Notes: a model not told the origin generated them from the letters alone. Shown: positions 49,204 to 57,448, counted from the stretch's first letter. The stretch is DNA of 64,000 nt from CAKSQF01 sp051868045 (GCA_051868045.1 JBJDZN010000076.1:71458-135457), one strand, 5' to 3'. A program made the numbers and translations.

Positions 49204-51006
49204 TCAGGCATCCTTCCTTTCCGGCGTGACCTCAAACTGACTGTTGTACAGCGAGGCGTAGAAGCCTCCGCTTGCCAGAAGTTCCTCATGCTTGCCCGAT
49301 TCGATGAGCTTGCCGTCCTTGATGACCAGAATGCAGTCGGCATTCTGAATGGTGGACAGTCGATGGGCGACGATGATGGAGGTTCGCTCTACGCTCAGGG
49401 CATCCATGGCACTCTGGAGCAGGGATTCGGTGCGGCTGTCCACGTTGGAGGTTGCCTCATCCAAAATCAGAATGGGAGAGGGGGACAGCATGGCACGGGC
49501 AATGGTCAGGAGCTGTTTCTGCCCCTTGGAGATGTTCACGCCGTTCTCGTCCAGAACCGTGTCGTAACCCTTGGGCAGGCTCAGAATGTAATCGTGAATC
49601 TTCGCCGCCTTGGCAGCCGCTTCGATCTGCTCACGGGTGGCATCGGGATTGCTGTATGCAATGTTCTCGGCAATGGTACCCTCGAACAGCCAGGTCTCCT
49701 GAAGCACCATGGAGAAGCAGGATCTGACGCTGTCCAGCGTGGCATGGGAGGTATTGACACCGTCAATGCGGATCTCGCCGGTGTCAATGTCATAGAAACG
49801 CATCAGCAGATTGATCACCGTGGTCTTTCCCGATCCGGTGGGTCCTACGATGGCAATCTTGCTCCCTTTGGGAATGGTGACGCTGAGATGGGTCAGTACG
49901 GGACGGTCGGGCGTGTAGGAGAAGGAAACGTCGGAAAGCTCCACTCTTCCGCTTTGACCGGTCACAATCCGGTCGTCCTCTTTGGGTTTCGGCTCCACTT
50001 TCTGATCCAGCAGGGTGAAAATTCGTCTTGCGGCAGAGGTGGCCGATTGAATCTCGCTGATGATGTTGGCGGTCTCGTTGATGGGTCCCGAAAACTTGCG
50101 GGAATACAGAATGAAGGTGGACAGACCGTCGATCTCAATTCTGCCGAACAGGAACAGCAGGGCACCGAACATGGAGATCAGCGACAGCGACACGTTGTTG
50201 ATAAAGTTGACAGAGGGACCCACTACGCTGCCCTGATAGTCGGCACGGAAGTATGCCTCGATGGCATCATCATTGTGAACGTCAAATTTTTCGATCATAA
50301 CCTTTTCCTGGGCGTAGGCACGGATGGTCTTCTGACCGGACAGCATTTCCTCCACATAACCGTTCAGCTCACCCAGCTTTGCCGAGCGGGCACGGAACAG
50401 GGGCTTGACCTTGCGGACACGGTAGATGGTGAAGAGAACCAGGATGGGAACGGTGACGGCGAAAACCAGCATGAGAGGAGGCGCAATTTTCACCATCATG
50501 ATCGCAGAGCCGACCACCGTGATGACGCCGGAGCAGATCTGGAGCAGGTCGTTGGACAGGGAAGCGTTGATGGTGTCGATGTCATAGGATAGGCGGCTGA
50601 TCAGATCGCCGGTCTGGTTTTTGTCAAAATAGCCAACGGGAAGGTCCACCAGATGTTCAAATACCTGCTTACGCATGGTGTAGACCACTTTCTGACCCAG
50701 ATTGATCATGACCGCAGACAAAAAGAAGGACAGCAAAGCGGAGGCAAGGTAGCAGATCACCATCCAGATGGCATACTTCAGAACGGTGGGGAAGTCCACC
50801 TGTCCGGGTCCTACAATAGCGGCGATTGCCTTTCCCGACAGGGCAGGGGCAACCAGTGCCAGAACGTTGGAGGAGATCGTCAGAAGGATTGCCAGCGCAA
50901 GATCGGCTTTGTGCCGGGGCAGATAGGCGAGAACCCGAAGAATGATCGAGGATTTGGACCATTCGCCCGGACTTTTGAATTTCTTTTCTTTGTTTTGGTT
51001 AGTCAA
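49204..51006 (-). CDS. ABC exporter half-transporter with a consensus catalytic site
   Basis: A 600-residue type IV exporter: six-helix membrane domain (about 25-320) and an ATPase domain with Walker A GPTGSGKTT, Walker B ILILDEATSNVD with the catalytic Glu, and the H-loop AHRLS. The signature reads NISKGQKQLL instead of LSGGQ. With its partner (50999-52756) it forms a heterodimer of the TM287/288 type. TTG at 51006 follows GGGAGGCGG and overlaps the partner's stop by 8 bases; the open frame continues upstream into that gene. The substrate is unknown. Confidence 0.85.
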   Translation of the reverse strand: MTNQNKEKKFKSPGEWSKSSIILRVLAYLPRHKADLALAILLTISSNVLALVAPALSGKAIAAIVGPGQVDFPTVLKYAIWMVICYLASALLSFFLSAVMINLGQKVVYTMRKQVFEHLVDLPVGYFDKNQTGDLISRLSYDIDTINASLSNDLLQICSGVITVVGSAIMMVKIAPPLMLVFAVTVPILVLFTIYRVRKVKPLFRARSAKLGELNGYVEEMLSGQKTIRAYAQEKVMIEKFDVHNDDAIEAYFRADYQGSVVGPSVNFINNVSLSLISMFGALLFLFGRIEIDGLSTFILYSRKFSGPINETANIISEIQSATSAARRIFTLLDQKVEPKPKEDDRIVTGQSGRVELSDVSFSYTPDRPVLTHLSVTIPKGSKIAIVGPTGSGKTTVINLLMRFYDIDTGEIRIDGVNTSHATLDSVRSCFSMVLQETWLFEGTIAENIAYSNPDATREQIEAAAKAAKIHDYILSLPKGYDTVLDENGVNISKGQKQLLTIARAMLSPSPILILDEATSNVDSRTESLLQSAMDALSVERTSIIVAHRLSTIQNADCILVIKDGKLIESGKHEELLASGGFYASLYNSQFEVTPERKDA

Positions 51007-52756
51007 TGGTGAATCCGCCTCCCATCTGTACCTCATAGATTTCCCGATAGACGGGACAGGACTCCATCAACTGATCATGGGTCCCGATTCCGATCATCCG
51101 ACCGCCATCCAGTACCAGAATTTTGTCGGCATGAAGGATGGAGGAGACACGCTGGGCAACGATCAGCTTGGTCGTGTTGCTGAAATGCTTTGCCAGATCG
51201 GCACGCAGCGTTGCATCGGTGCGGTAATCCAAAGCGGAAGAGGCATCATCCAGAATCAGCAGATCGGGATCTGCTGCTAATGCCCTGGCAATCAGGAGCC
51301 TCTGACGCTGACCGCCGCTGAGGTTGGCACCCTTGATGTCCAGATGATGCTCTATGGTGTCGGGATAGTCGAAGACATAGTTTGCTTGGGCGATTTTCAG
51401 AGCGGTGATAACCTGCTCATCGGTAAGATCACGCCCGAAACGCACGTTCTCTGAAACGGTGTCGGCGAAGATAAAATCATTCTGGAAGACGATGCCCACC
51501 ATATTCCGCAATTTTTTGGTGGGCATTTTGCGGATGTCCTTGCCGTCAATGGTGATCTTGCCCGAATCGGTGTCGTAAATTCGCAGAAGCAGCGAAATCA
51601 GGGTCGATTTACCCGAGCCGGTGGCACCGATGATGCCCAGCGTCTGCCCGTGACAGAGTTCGAAGGAGATGTTCTCGAGGGTTTTCGATTTTGCCTCTTT
51701 GTCGTAGGAATAGCTGACATTCTCAAAGGTCAGATGGGGTTGATCGGGCTGATGATCAGACTCGCTGCGTTCTTCGGTATCGCTCGATTCGCCCTCTTCG
51801 CTTACCCAGAGGGTGGGCTCTTCGGTAAGGACGCTGTCGATTCTCGCCATTCCCGCAAGACCTTTGGAGGAAACCGTAAACATACGGCTGATGCTGATCA
51901 GGGCATTGGAAATGATGGTGAAATAACTCATGAAGGCGATGATTCTGCCCGTGGTGCTTTGCCCACGGTAGACGAAATAGGCACCTGCCGCTACCACGGC
52001 GGTAAGACCCAGATTCAGAAACAGATTGACCAGGGGATTGGTTGCCGCCATGGTGATTCCGGCGGTCTTTTCCTTTTTGATGGTATCCCTGTTCACGCCG
52101 TCGAAGCGGACCTTCTCGTATTCGGTTTTGCGCAGTGCCTTGATGACCCGCACACCGGTGGCATTTTCACGGACCACCCGGGTCATGTTGTCGATCGCCT
52201 GCTGCTGTTTGATGTAAAGGGGAACGCCCTTTTTGGTGATAATTATCACCGACAGTATGATAAAGGGCATGGTGCAGAGCAAGACCAGCGTCAGATGAGC
52301 ATCCAGCAGGAAGGTGACCGTAATACCGCCCAGCAGTAGCAGGGGCGCACGGACACCCATACGCTGAACCATACCTATCATCTGATGGACGTTGTAGGTG
52401 TCCACTGTCAGGCGGGACTCCAGCGATGAGATAGTCAGGTTGTCCACCTGAGCAGCATCCAGATAGGAAATGTGGGCATACAGATCGTGCCGGATAGCCT
52501 TCGTGCAGTTGCCTGCCACCCGGGAAGCCATCCGGTTGGCGATAATGTTGAAGGAGACGGCAATGATTGCACAGATCAGCATGACGACGCCCCAGAAAAT
52601 AATCTCTTTGATGACCCTTTTGGGGATAATGTCGTCGATAATCATGGACAGGATCCAGGGCAGAAACAGATCCATGACGGTTCCCACCGCCTTGATCAGA
52701 AAACCGAATCCCATCATGCCCACATAGGGTTTCAGATAGTGAAGAAGTCTTTTCAA
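50999..52756 (-). CDS. ABC exporter half-transporter with a degenerate catalytic site
   Basis: A 585-residue exporter subunit: six-helix membrane domain (about 1-310), an acidic linker (SDTEERSESD) and an ATPase domain with Walker A GATGSGKST, signature NLSGGQRQRL and Walker B LLILDDASSALD. Asp replaces the catalytic Glu, marking the non-hydrolysing half of an asymmetric heterodimer. Two TTG codons are possible; the one at 52756 has AAAGGA 8 bases upstream, whereas 52762 lies too near. A strong promoter lies 62 bases upstream. Confidence 0.84.
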   Translation of the reverse strand: MKRLLHYLKPYVGMMGFGFLIKAVGTVMDLFLPWILSMIIDDIIPKRVIKEIIFWGVVMLICAIIAVSFNIIANRMASRVAGNCTKAIRHDLYAHISYLDAAQVDNLTISSLESRLTVDTYNVHQMIGMVQRMGVRAPLLLLGGITVTFLLDAHLTLVLLCTMPFIILSVIIITKKGVPLYIKQQQAIDNMTRVVRENATGVRVIKALRKTEYEKVRFDGVNRDTIKKEKTAGITMAATNPLVNLFLNLGLTAVVAAGAYFVYRGQSTTGRIIAFMSYFTIISNALISISRMFTVSSKGLAGMARIDSVLTEEPTLWVSEEGESSDTEERSESDHQPDQPHLTFENVSYSYDKEAKSKTLENISFELCHGQTLGIIGATGSGKSTLISLLLRIYDTDSGKITIDGKDIRKMPTKKLRNMVGIVFQNDFIFADTVSENVRFGRDLTDEQVITALKIAQANYVFDYPDTIEHHLDIKGANLSGGQRQRLLIARALAADPDLLILDDASSALDYRTDATLRADLAKHFSNTTKLIVAQRVSSILHADKILVLDGGRMIGIGTHDQLMESCPVYREIYEVQMGGGFTID

Positions 52757-52817
52757 AATCAAAATTCCTTTGCTTACAGTGTGTATTCATATTGACGATA
52801 TATGAATCTTTCCTATT

Positions 52818-52846
52818 ATTATAGCAAAAAATAGAGCAGATGTCAA
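52818..52846 (-). promoter_or_regulatory. Promoter of the ABC-ABC-acpP operon
   Basis: On the minus strand TTGACA (52841-52846) and TATAAT (52818-52823) are 17 bases apart. Confidence 0.93.
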
Positions 52847-52905
52847 GAATTTGTGAAAAATAGTTGGATATGAATGGAGATTTTTGAAGAAAAGAGGCAA
52901 AACGA

Positions 52906-52937
52906 AAAACCCCTCAGACGCCGGTCTGAGGGGTTTT
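52906..52937 (-). terminator. Terminator of the rpsF-ssb-rpsR operon
   Basis: A perfect 14-base-pair stem (52906-52919 with 52924-52937) and a 4-base loop, with T residues after it on the minus strand. The core around the loop (GACGCCGGTC) is the same as in the terminator at 54259-54288. Confidence 0.95.
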
Positions 52938-52948
52938 GCAATAAAAGG

Positions 52949-53269
52949 TTAATCGCTGACGTAAGGGAGCAGCGCAACGGTGCGGGCTCTCTTGATGGCG
53001 ATTGCGAGCTGACGCTGATGCTTTGCACAAGTGCCGGTAACTCGTCTGGGCAGAATCTTTGCACGCTCAGAGATGAACTTGCGGAGCTTTGCCGTTTCCT
53101 TGAAGTCAATGTGCTCAACATTGTCAACGCAGAACTGGCAAACCTTCTTTCTCTTGTGGTTCATATTCTGGCGATAAGGTGCCTTTGCGGCGGGAGCCGC
53201 AGTTGCAGGTGCTGCTGCGGGAGCGGTCGCTTCAACAGGGGCACCCTGAGTTTCTTTCTCGTTCTCCAT
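52949..53269 (-). CDS. rpsR: 30S ribosomal protein S18 with an Ala-rich N-terminal extension
   Basis: A 106-residue S18. The conserved core begins near residue 38 (HKRKKVCQFCVDNVEHIDFKE) and holds KILPRRVTGTCAKHQRQLA. The Cys residues (CxxC and a later Cys-His) fit a zinc-binding type. The first 35 residues, rich in Ala, Pro and Thr, are an extension not found in most S18 proteins. The start is secure, with AAGGAGG 9 bases upstream. S18 pairs with S6 on the platform of the small subunit. Confidence 0.95.
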   Translation of the reverse strand: MENEKETQGAPVEATAPAAAPATAAPAAKAPYRQNMNHKRKKVCQFCVDNVEHIDFKETAKLRKFISERAKILPRRVTGTCAKHQRQLAIAIKRARTVALLPYVSD

Positions 53270-53297
53270 TGTACCTAATCCTCCTTATTCGTACATT

Positions 53298-53774
53298 TTA
53301 AAAGGGCAGATCGTCCTCATTCGACATTTCCTCAAACCGAGGAGCGGAGTCGGAACCGCTTTTGAACGTAGGCTGACCGTAGCTGTCGGGAGTATAAGCA
53401 GGAGCATTGTTGTTATGGTAAGCAGAGCCGGACGACTCGCTCTTGGAATCTACGAAGTTGACTTCATCAGCGACGACCTCGGTAGCATACCGCTTTTGTC
53501 CCTGCTGATCCTGCCACGATCTGGTCTGGATGGAACCGAGAACACAAATCGAACTTCCTTTATGGAAATAGCGGGATATAAATTCGGCAGTCTGACGCCA
53601 TGCCACAACGGTTATGAAATCGGTCTGAGGCTGCTGATCGGAAGAGGAACGGTAGCTTCTGTTTACCGCAACCGTAAAGGTCATGACGGAGATACCGTTC
53701 TGCGTAGTCTTTAACTCCGGTTCGGCTGTTAAACGACCGCCAAGAATAACCTTGTTCAGATTAAAATTTGCCAT
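53298..53774 (-). CDS. ssb: Single-stranded DNA-binding protein
   Basis: A 158-residue SSB: OB-fold in residues about 1-105 (NKVILGGRLTAEPELK, FTVAVNR, SICVLGSIQTRSW), a flexible Ser/Asn/Pro-rich linker and the acidic tip EDDLPF that recruits repair and replication partners. It lies between rpsF and rpsR, as in most Firmicutes. Confidence 0.96.
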   Translation of the reverse strand: MANFNLNKVILGGRLTAEPELKTTQNGISVMTFTVAVNRSYRSSSDQQPQTDFITVVAWRQTAEFISRYFHKGSSICVLGSIQTRSWQDQQGQKRYATEVVADEVNFVDSKSESSGSAYHNNNAPAYTPDSYGQPTFKSGSDSAPRFEEMSNEDDLPF

Positions 53775-53794
53775 TTAAATGCTCCTTTCTGTCA

Positions 53795-54091
53795 TTATGC
53801 TTCCTTTGCAACTACGATGGAACGCATGATGCCTTCGGTAATGTTGAAGATTCTTTCAAGCTCTGCCGTAAACGCAGCAGGGGAATTGAAATTCACCAGA
53901 ACATAGTAACCTTCGGTCATCTTATTGATGGGGTATGCAAGTCTGCGCTTGCCCCATTCTGCAGTCGAAGTGATTTCACCGTTTGCGCTGATCAGCGAAG
54001 TGAACTTCTCAACGATTGCCTTTACTGCGTCCTCACCCTTGGAAAGATCAACGACGAATAAAGTTTCATAAGACTGGTTCTTGTTTTCCAT
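53795..54091 (-). CDS. rpsF: 30S ribosomal protein S6
   Basis: A 98-residue S6 (YETLFVVD, TSTAEWGKRRLAYPINKMTEGYYVLVNF). The ATG follows GGGAGGTG. It is the first gene of the rpsF-ssb-rpsR operon with its own promoter and a structured leader. Confidence 0.96.
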   Translation of the reverse strand: MENKNQSYETLFVVDLSKGEDAVKAIVEKFTSLISANGEITSTAEWGKRRLAYPINKMTEGYYVLVNFNSPAAFTAELERIFNITEGIMRSIVVAKEA

Positions 54092-54116
54092 TTTTACACC
54101 TCCCTATGGACATTAG

Positions 54117-54166
54117 ACCGCAAAGAGTCCCTTGCGGTAAGGAGAAGTCCGTTTTCCGGACCTTCA
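54117..54166 (-). promoter_or_regulatory. Structured rpsF leader, possible S6:S18 autoregulatory site
   Basis: In the minus-strand transcript a GTCCG/CGGAC hairpin is followed by ACCGCAA/TTGCGGT (54117-54138). S6:S18-binding rpsF leaders are known to carry a conserved CCG in such a stem. The match is suggestive only; I could not align it to the full motif. Confidence 0.4.
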
Positions 54167-54173
54167 CCCGGAT

Positions 54174-54202
54174 ATTATACACTTTTTCTTTTGATTTGTC
54201 AA
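54174..54202 (-). promoter_or_regulatory. Promoter of the rpsF-ssb-rpsR operon
   Basis: On the minus strand TTGACA (54197-54202) and TATAAT (54174-54179) are 17 bases apart. Confidence 0.94.
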
Positions 54203-54258
54203 GGGCTTTTCCAACATTTTTTGCAAAATAAAGGCAAAAATTGCCCACTGATCAAGAA

Positions 54259-54288
54259 AAATCCTGCTGACGCCGGTCAGCAGGATTT
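54259..54288 (-). terminator. Terminator of the leucine-rich-repeat lipoprotein gene
   Basis: A perfect 13-base-pair stem (54259-54271 with 54276-54288) around a 4-base loop, followed on the minus strand by TTTTCTTG. Confidence 0.93.
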
Positions 54289-54299
54289 AAATTCAGGGA

Positions 54300-56987
54300 T
54301 TATTCAGTCACAACGGTAGCTATGGTGAAGTAGTCGCTCAAACCGTACTCGGTTGCGTAGGTGTAAGCGGCAGAAGTCTTGAATCCGGTGATTCCGACTT
54401 CAACTACGGTTACATCTACAACTTCCTCCTCGTATGTGGAGGTGATAACCTCTGTGATGTCACTGCCGTCTGCATTGTGCTGAGGCATACCATCCTCGTC
54501 GGTTACAATTGCGGTGACAATCTGAGTGATGGGAGTCGTACCGTCGTTCTCGTAGGTGGGATTGCCGTCCTCGTCGGTGACGATCTCGGTGACATCCACC
54601 GATTTGGTAACGGTGCTGGTATTCTTGAGCTCGTAAGAGGGAAGGATGCTATAGTTTCCGTTCTCGTCCTGCTCATAGCAGAAGGCGTAAGCACCGACTG
54701 TTGTCAGGGTAGAGGGAAGCGCGAACTTGTAGACCTTGGTGTTCAGGAAGGCATTTTCGCCGACGGTGGACAGGATCGTACCGCTCAGATCAATGGTCTC
54801 CAGATTGGTGCAGTCACGGAAGGCGTTTGCACGGATTTCCTCAAGAGTGGAGGTAACGGTGACAGATACGATGCTTTCATTGCCTCTGAATGCGTCCTCG
54901 CCGATGAAGACAATCCGGCGGTTGACGCCGTACAGGCTGATCTCGCCGTCTTCATTCAGGCGGAAGTATTCGGGCAGCTTTACGGTAGCTTCATTGCCTG
55001 TGTACTTGGTAATGATCAGACCGACAGGGGAGTATACCTCCTCTTCCGTATCGCCGGCAGCCTCATCGGTGGTATCGGTAGCAAGAGCAAGCTGCAGAAT
55101 TTCAGTGCCTTCAGGAGGAGCGATGAGATCGAATTCGAAGTTCTCATACAGGGAGTAGCCGGAAACACCCAGAATGTGGAAGAAATCCTCGGGCAGGGTT
55201 TCGGATCCGGTGTACTCGGCAAGGGCTGCGGAGAAGGTCGTTGCGTAGGTTTCCTGTCTGCCGCCCAGATAGCCATAGAGGACGAAATCCTCAAGAGGAA
55301 TGGCATCAGGAGTTGCACCCTCGTATGCGGGTTCAGCGTCAACATAACCCAGACAGTTGGCGTTCAGGGTTGTAATGCTGGCGGGGAGAACGACTTCCTT
55401 CAGAGAAGGACAGTTATAGAAGCACTTGGTATTGAAGGTAGTGTTGGAGGTGCAGTTGACATTCAGCGTGACAAGGGAGGTACAGCCTTCGAATGCAGAT
55501 GCACCGACTGCCGTAACCTGAGAGGGCAGCGTAATTTCAGTCAGCGAGTCGCAGCCGTAGCAGAGGTTCTGCATCAGGTTGGTTATGCGGGATCCGAAGT
55601 CGAGGGCTTTCAGATCCTTGCACTGATAGAAGACGGAGTAGCCCAGGTTGGTCACATTTTCGGGAATCGTAAATTCAGTGATGGCGGTTTTGCCGAAGGC
55701 ACCGTTCTGAATGGATGTAATCTGAGGATTGAAGTTGATGGACGTGATGTTCTCACAGCCGTAAACAATGAAGGCGGGAATCTTCGTGATGGAATCAGGA
55801 ATGTCGATGGTGGTAAGACCGGTGCAGTTGGCGAAAGCACCCGATCCCAGAACACCGACGATCTCACCGATGCCTTCGTACTTCTCGGTGGCACCGATGG
55901 ACTGGGGAATCGTAACCGAATCAATTCCTACCATGCCGCAGAAGGCATAGTCGCCGATGGAAATGACCGTCTCGGGAATGTTCAGTTCGGTGACGGCATA
56001 CAGGTTGTAGAAAGCATAGCTTCCGATGGAAACCAGTCCGTTAGCAGGGATACCGGGATCCTCAGGCTCGGCGGTTTCAGGAGCCTCTGCGTCGGTGTCG
56101 GCGTCGGCATCGGTATCTGCGTCGGCGTCGGCATCGGCAACTTCATCGTCGTCCAATTCGGCAAAGGCAGCAATGGGAGAAGCAAAATTGATCTCGGTCA
56201 CTCCGGTGCAGAAGTAGAAGGCAGAATCGCCGATGACATGAACGCTGGCGGGAATATCGAGTTCGGTCAAAGCCGTGCAGTAATAGAAGGCTTCGTTACC
56301 GATTGCGGTGACGTTCTCGGGGATGGCGTAGGTCAGAGAAGTGCAGCCGTAGAAGGTCTGATCGGGGATCGTGGTAAGGGAAGCGGGCAGCTTGCACTGG
56401 GTCAGGGCAGAGCATCCGAAGAAGACGGCAGCTCCCAGATCGGTAACGCTGTCGGGAACCGTGACATCCGTCAGGGATTCATTGTAGGCAAATGCCTTTT
56501 TCCCGATGGAAGTCACACTGTCGGAAATATCCACCTGAGTCAGTGTGGTGCAGCGATAGAAGGCAGAAGCACCGATTGCCGTGTAGCCGGAGGGAATGGT
56601 TACCTTGGTTACACCGGAGCCTTCTCCGAAGACATACTCACCCACTACGGTAACAGGGCTGCCGTTAACCGTTGTGGGAAGGGTCACTTCACCGCCGGTT
56701 CCTTTGTAGCCGGTCAGGGCGATGCCGTTTTTGTAGATCTTATAGGTGAAGTTCTCGTCCTCAGTATTTGAAACAAACTCACCGAGACCGTAGAGGTCAT
56801 ATTCACCGGTATTCGACGAAGTCGGAGTATCGGAATCATCATCCGGAGCCGTTGTGCCGGTGCCGTCTTCCACAGCATCGCCGGATGTTGCGGTACCCGA
56901 TGTCGTACCCGGTGTCTTCTCACCGCCGCAGGCGATCAGCGATAAGGAGAGCGACATAATCAACAAAGCAAAAAGCAGTTTTTTCAT
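54300..56987 (-). CDS. BspA-type leucine-rich-repeat lipoprotein
   Basis: An 895-residue surface lipoprotein (lipobox SLIACG, Cys about 20) with an acidic Thr/Ser/Asp linker and then many LRR_5/BspA-type repeats of the form IPxxVTxIGxxAFxxC, from about residue 90 to 790. Such proteins bind host or microbial surface molecules in gut bacteria. Between repeats an acidic low-complexity insert of Ala, Asp and Thr occurs (coding 56085-56150). Near the C-terminus a segment repeats as IVTDEDGNPTYENDG and IVTDEDGMPQHNADG. ATG at 56987 follows AGGAGTG; the frame is open 120 bases further but crosses the promoter. Confidence 0.88.
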   Translation of the reverse strand: MKKLLFALLIMSLSLSLIACGGEKTPGTTSGTATSGDAVEDGTGTTAPDDDSDTPTSSNTGEYDLYGLGEFVSNTEDENFTYKIYKNGIALTGYKGTGGEVTLPTTVNGSPVTVVGEYVFGEGSGVTKVTIPSGYTAIGASAFYRCTTLTQVDISDSVTSIGKKAFAYNESLTDVTVPDSVTDLGAAVFFGCSALTQCKLPASLTTIPDQTFYGCTSLTYAIPENVTAIGNEAFYYCTALTELDIPASVHVIGDSAFYFCTGVTEINFASPIAAFAELDDDEVADADADADTDADADTDAEAPETAEPEDPGIPANGLVSIGSYAFYNLYAVTELNIPETVISIGDYAFCGMVGIDSVTIPQSIGATEKYEGIGEIVGVLGSGAFANCTGLTTIDIPDSITKIPAFIVYGCENITSINFNPQITSIQNGAFGKTAITEFTIPENVTNLGYSVFYQCKDLKALDFGSRITNLMQNLCYGCDSLTEITLPSQVTAVGASAFEGCTSLVTLNVNCTSNTTFNTKCFYNCPSLKEVVLPASITTLNANCLGYVDAEPAYEGATPDAIPLEDFVLYGYLGGRQETYATTFSAALAEYTGSETLPEDFFHILGVSGYSLYENFEFDLIAPPEGTEILQLALATDTTDEAAGDTEEEVYSPVGLIITKYTGNEATVKLPEYFRLNEDGEISLYGVNRRIVFIGEDAFRGNESIVSVTVTSTLEEIRANAFRDCTNLETIDLSGTILSTVGENAFLNTKVYKFALPSTLTTVGAYAFCYEQDENGNYSILPSYELKNTSTVTKSVDVTEIVTDEDGNPTYENDGTTPITQIVTAIVTDEDGMPQHNADGSDITEVITSTYEEEVVDVTVVEVGITGFKTSAAYTYATEYGLSDYFTIATVVTE

Positions 56988-57017
56988 CGTGTTCACTCCT
57001 AAAAGAATTGTCTCCTT

Positions 57018-57047
57018 ATTATACAATATTTTTCTTCCGTTTGTCAA
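57018..57047 (-). promoter_or_regulatory. Promoter of the leucine-rich-repeat gene
   Basis: On the minus strand TTGACA (57042-57047) and TATAAT (57018-57023) are 18 bases apart, 31 bases before the ATG at 56987. Confidence 0.85.
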
Positions 57048-57100
57048 GATGTTCGGTGAATTTTTATAAAAAATAGTTGTTGTTTTTTTGTAAATTTTTA

Positions 57101-57127
57101 TTGACAATCCGACAAAGGGGATATAAT
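57101..57127 (+). promoter_or_regulatory. Promoter of the TPP riboswitch transcript
   Basis: TTGACA (57101-57106) and TATAAT (57122-57127) are 15 bases apart, shorter than usual, just ahead of the riboswitch. Confidence 0.6.
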
Positions 57128-57144
57128 GAAATCAACCGAACCGA

Positions 57145-57243
57145 ATAAAATCAGGGGTGCTGAAATCACAGGCTGGTGGAGGCTGAGACGAGGCGACTCG
57201 AACCCTTAACCTGATACGGATAATGCCGTCGTAGGGAGATTAT
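57145..57243 (+). promoter_or_regulatory. TPP (THI-box) riboswitch
   Basis: The conserved blocks of the thiamine pyrophosphate aptamer are all in order: GGGGTGC (57154-57160), GCTGAGA (57182-57188), ACCCTTAACCTGAT (57202-57215), GGATAATGCC (57218-57227) and GTAGGGA (57231-57237). The closing stem pairs ATAAAATC with GATTAT. A terminator hairpin follows at 57336-57363. No thiamine biosynthesis or transport gene lies downstream. Confidence 0.95.
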
Positions 57244-57335
57244 CCTCATAACGGTAATCGGAATGATTTTGCCGGTCAACGTTCCTCAGATCATGAAAAT
57301 CGTCAAGGCAGACTGAATCATCATCGGATATTGTG

Positions 57336-57363
57336 AAAATCCCTTCCCTCTGAAGGGATTTTT
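57336..57363 (+). terminator. Terminator of the TPP riboswitch transcript
   Basis: AAAATCCCTTC (57336-57346) pairs with GAAGGGATTTT (57352-57362) and ends in five T residues. Normally such a hairpin is the expression platform directly ahead of a thiamine gene. Confidence 0.88.
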
Positions 57364-57376
57364 GTCTGATCATGAC

Positions 57377-57448
57377 ATAACCTTCACCGAACTTTCACGA
57401 AACCTTTAGCGTATCATCATTGACTTTTTGCTTTATCTGTGCTATAAT
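57377..57448 (+). promoter_or_regulatory. Promoter of the Thr-rich lipoprotein with three upstream direct repeats
   Basis: TTGACT (57420-57425) and TATAAT (57443-57448) are 17 bases apart. Upstream, CCTTCAC (57381-57387), CTTTCAC (57392-57398) and CCTTTAG (57103+300, that is 57403-57409) repeat with an exact 11-base period. The sequence ATAACCTTCAC (57377-57387) is identical to 16507-16517 in front of htrA. Confidence 0.65.

Noticed and set aside
54477..56771. Long open frame on the plus strand opposite the leucine-rich-repeat gene (764 codons)
   Set aside because: The minus-strand product has a lipobox, repeats, promoter and terminator; the plus-strand frame is a by-product of the repetitive codon pattern.
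57263..57316. 17-codon frame between TPP riboswitch and terminator
   Set aside because: No convincing ribosome binding site and too short to judge; mentioned under the riboswitch finding but not called as a gene.
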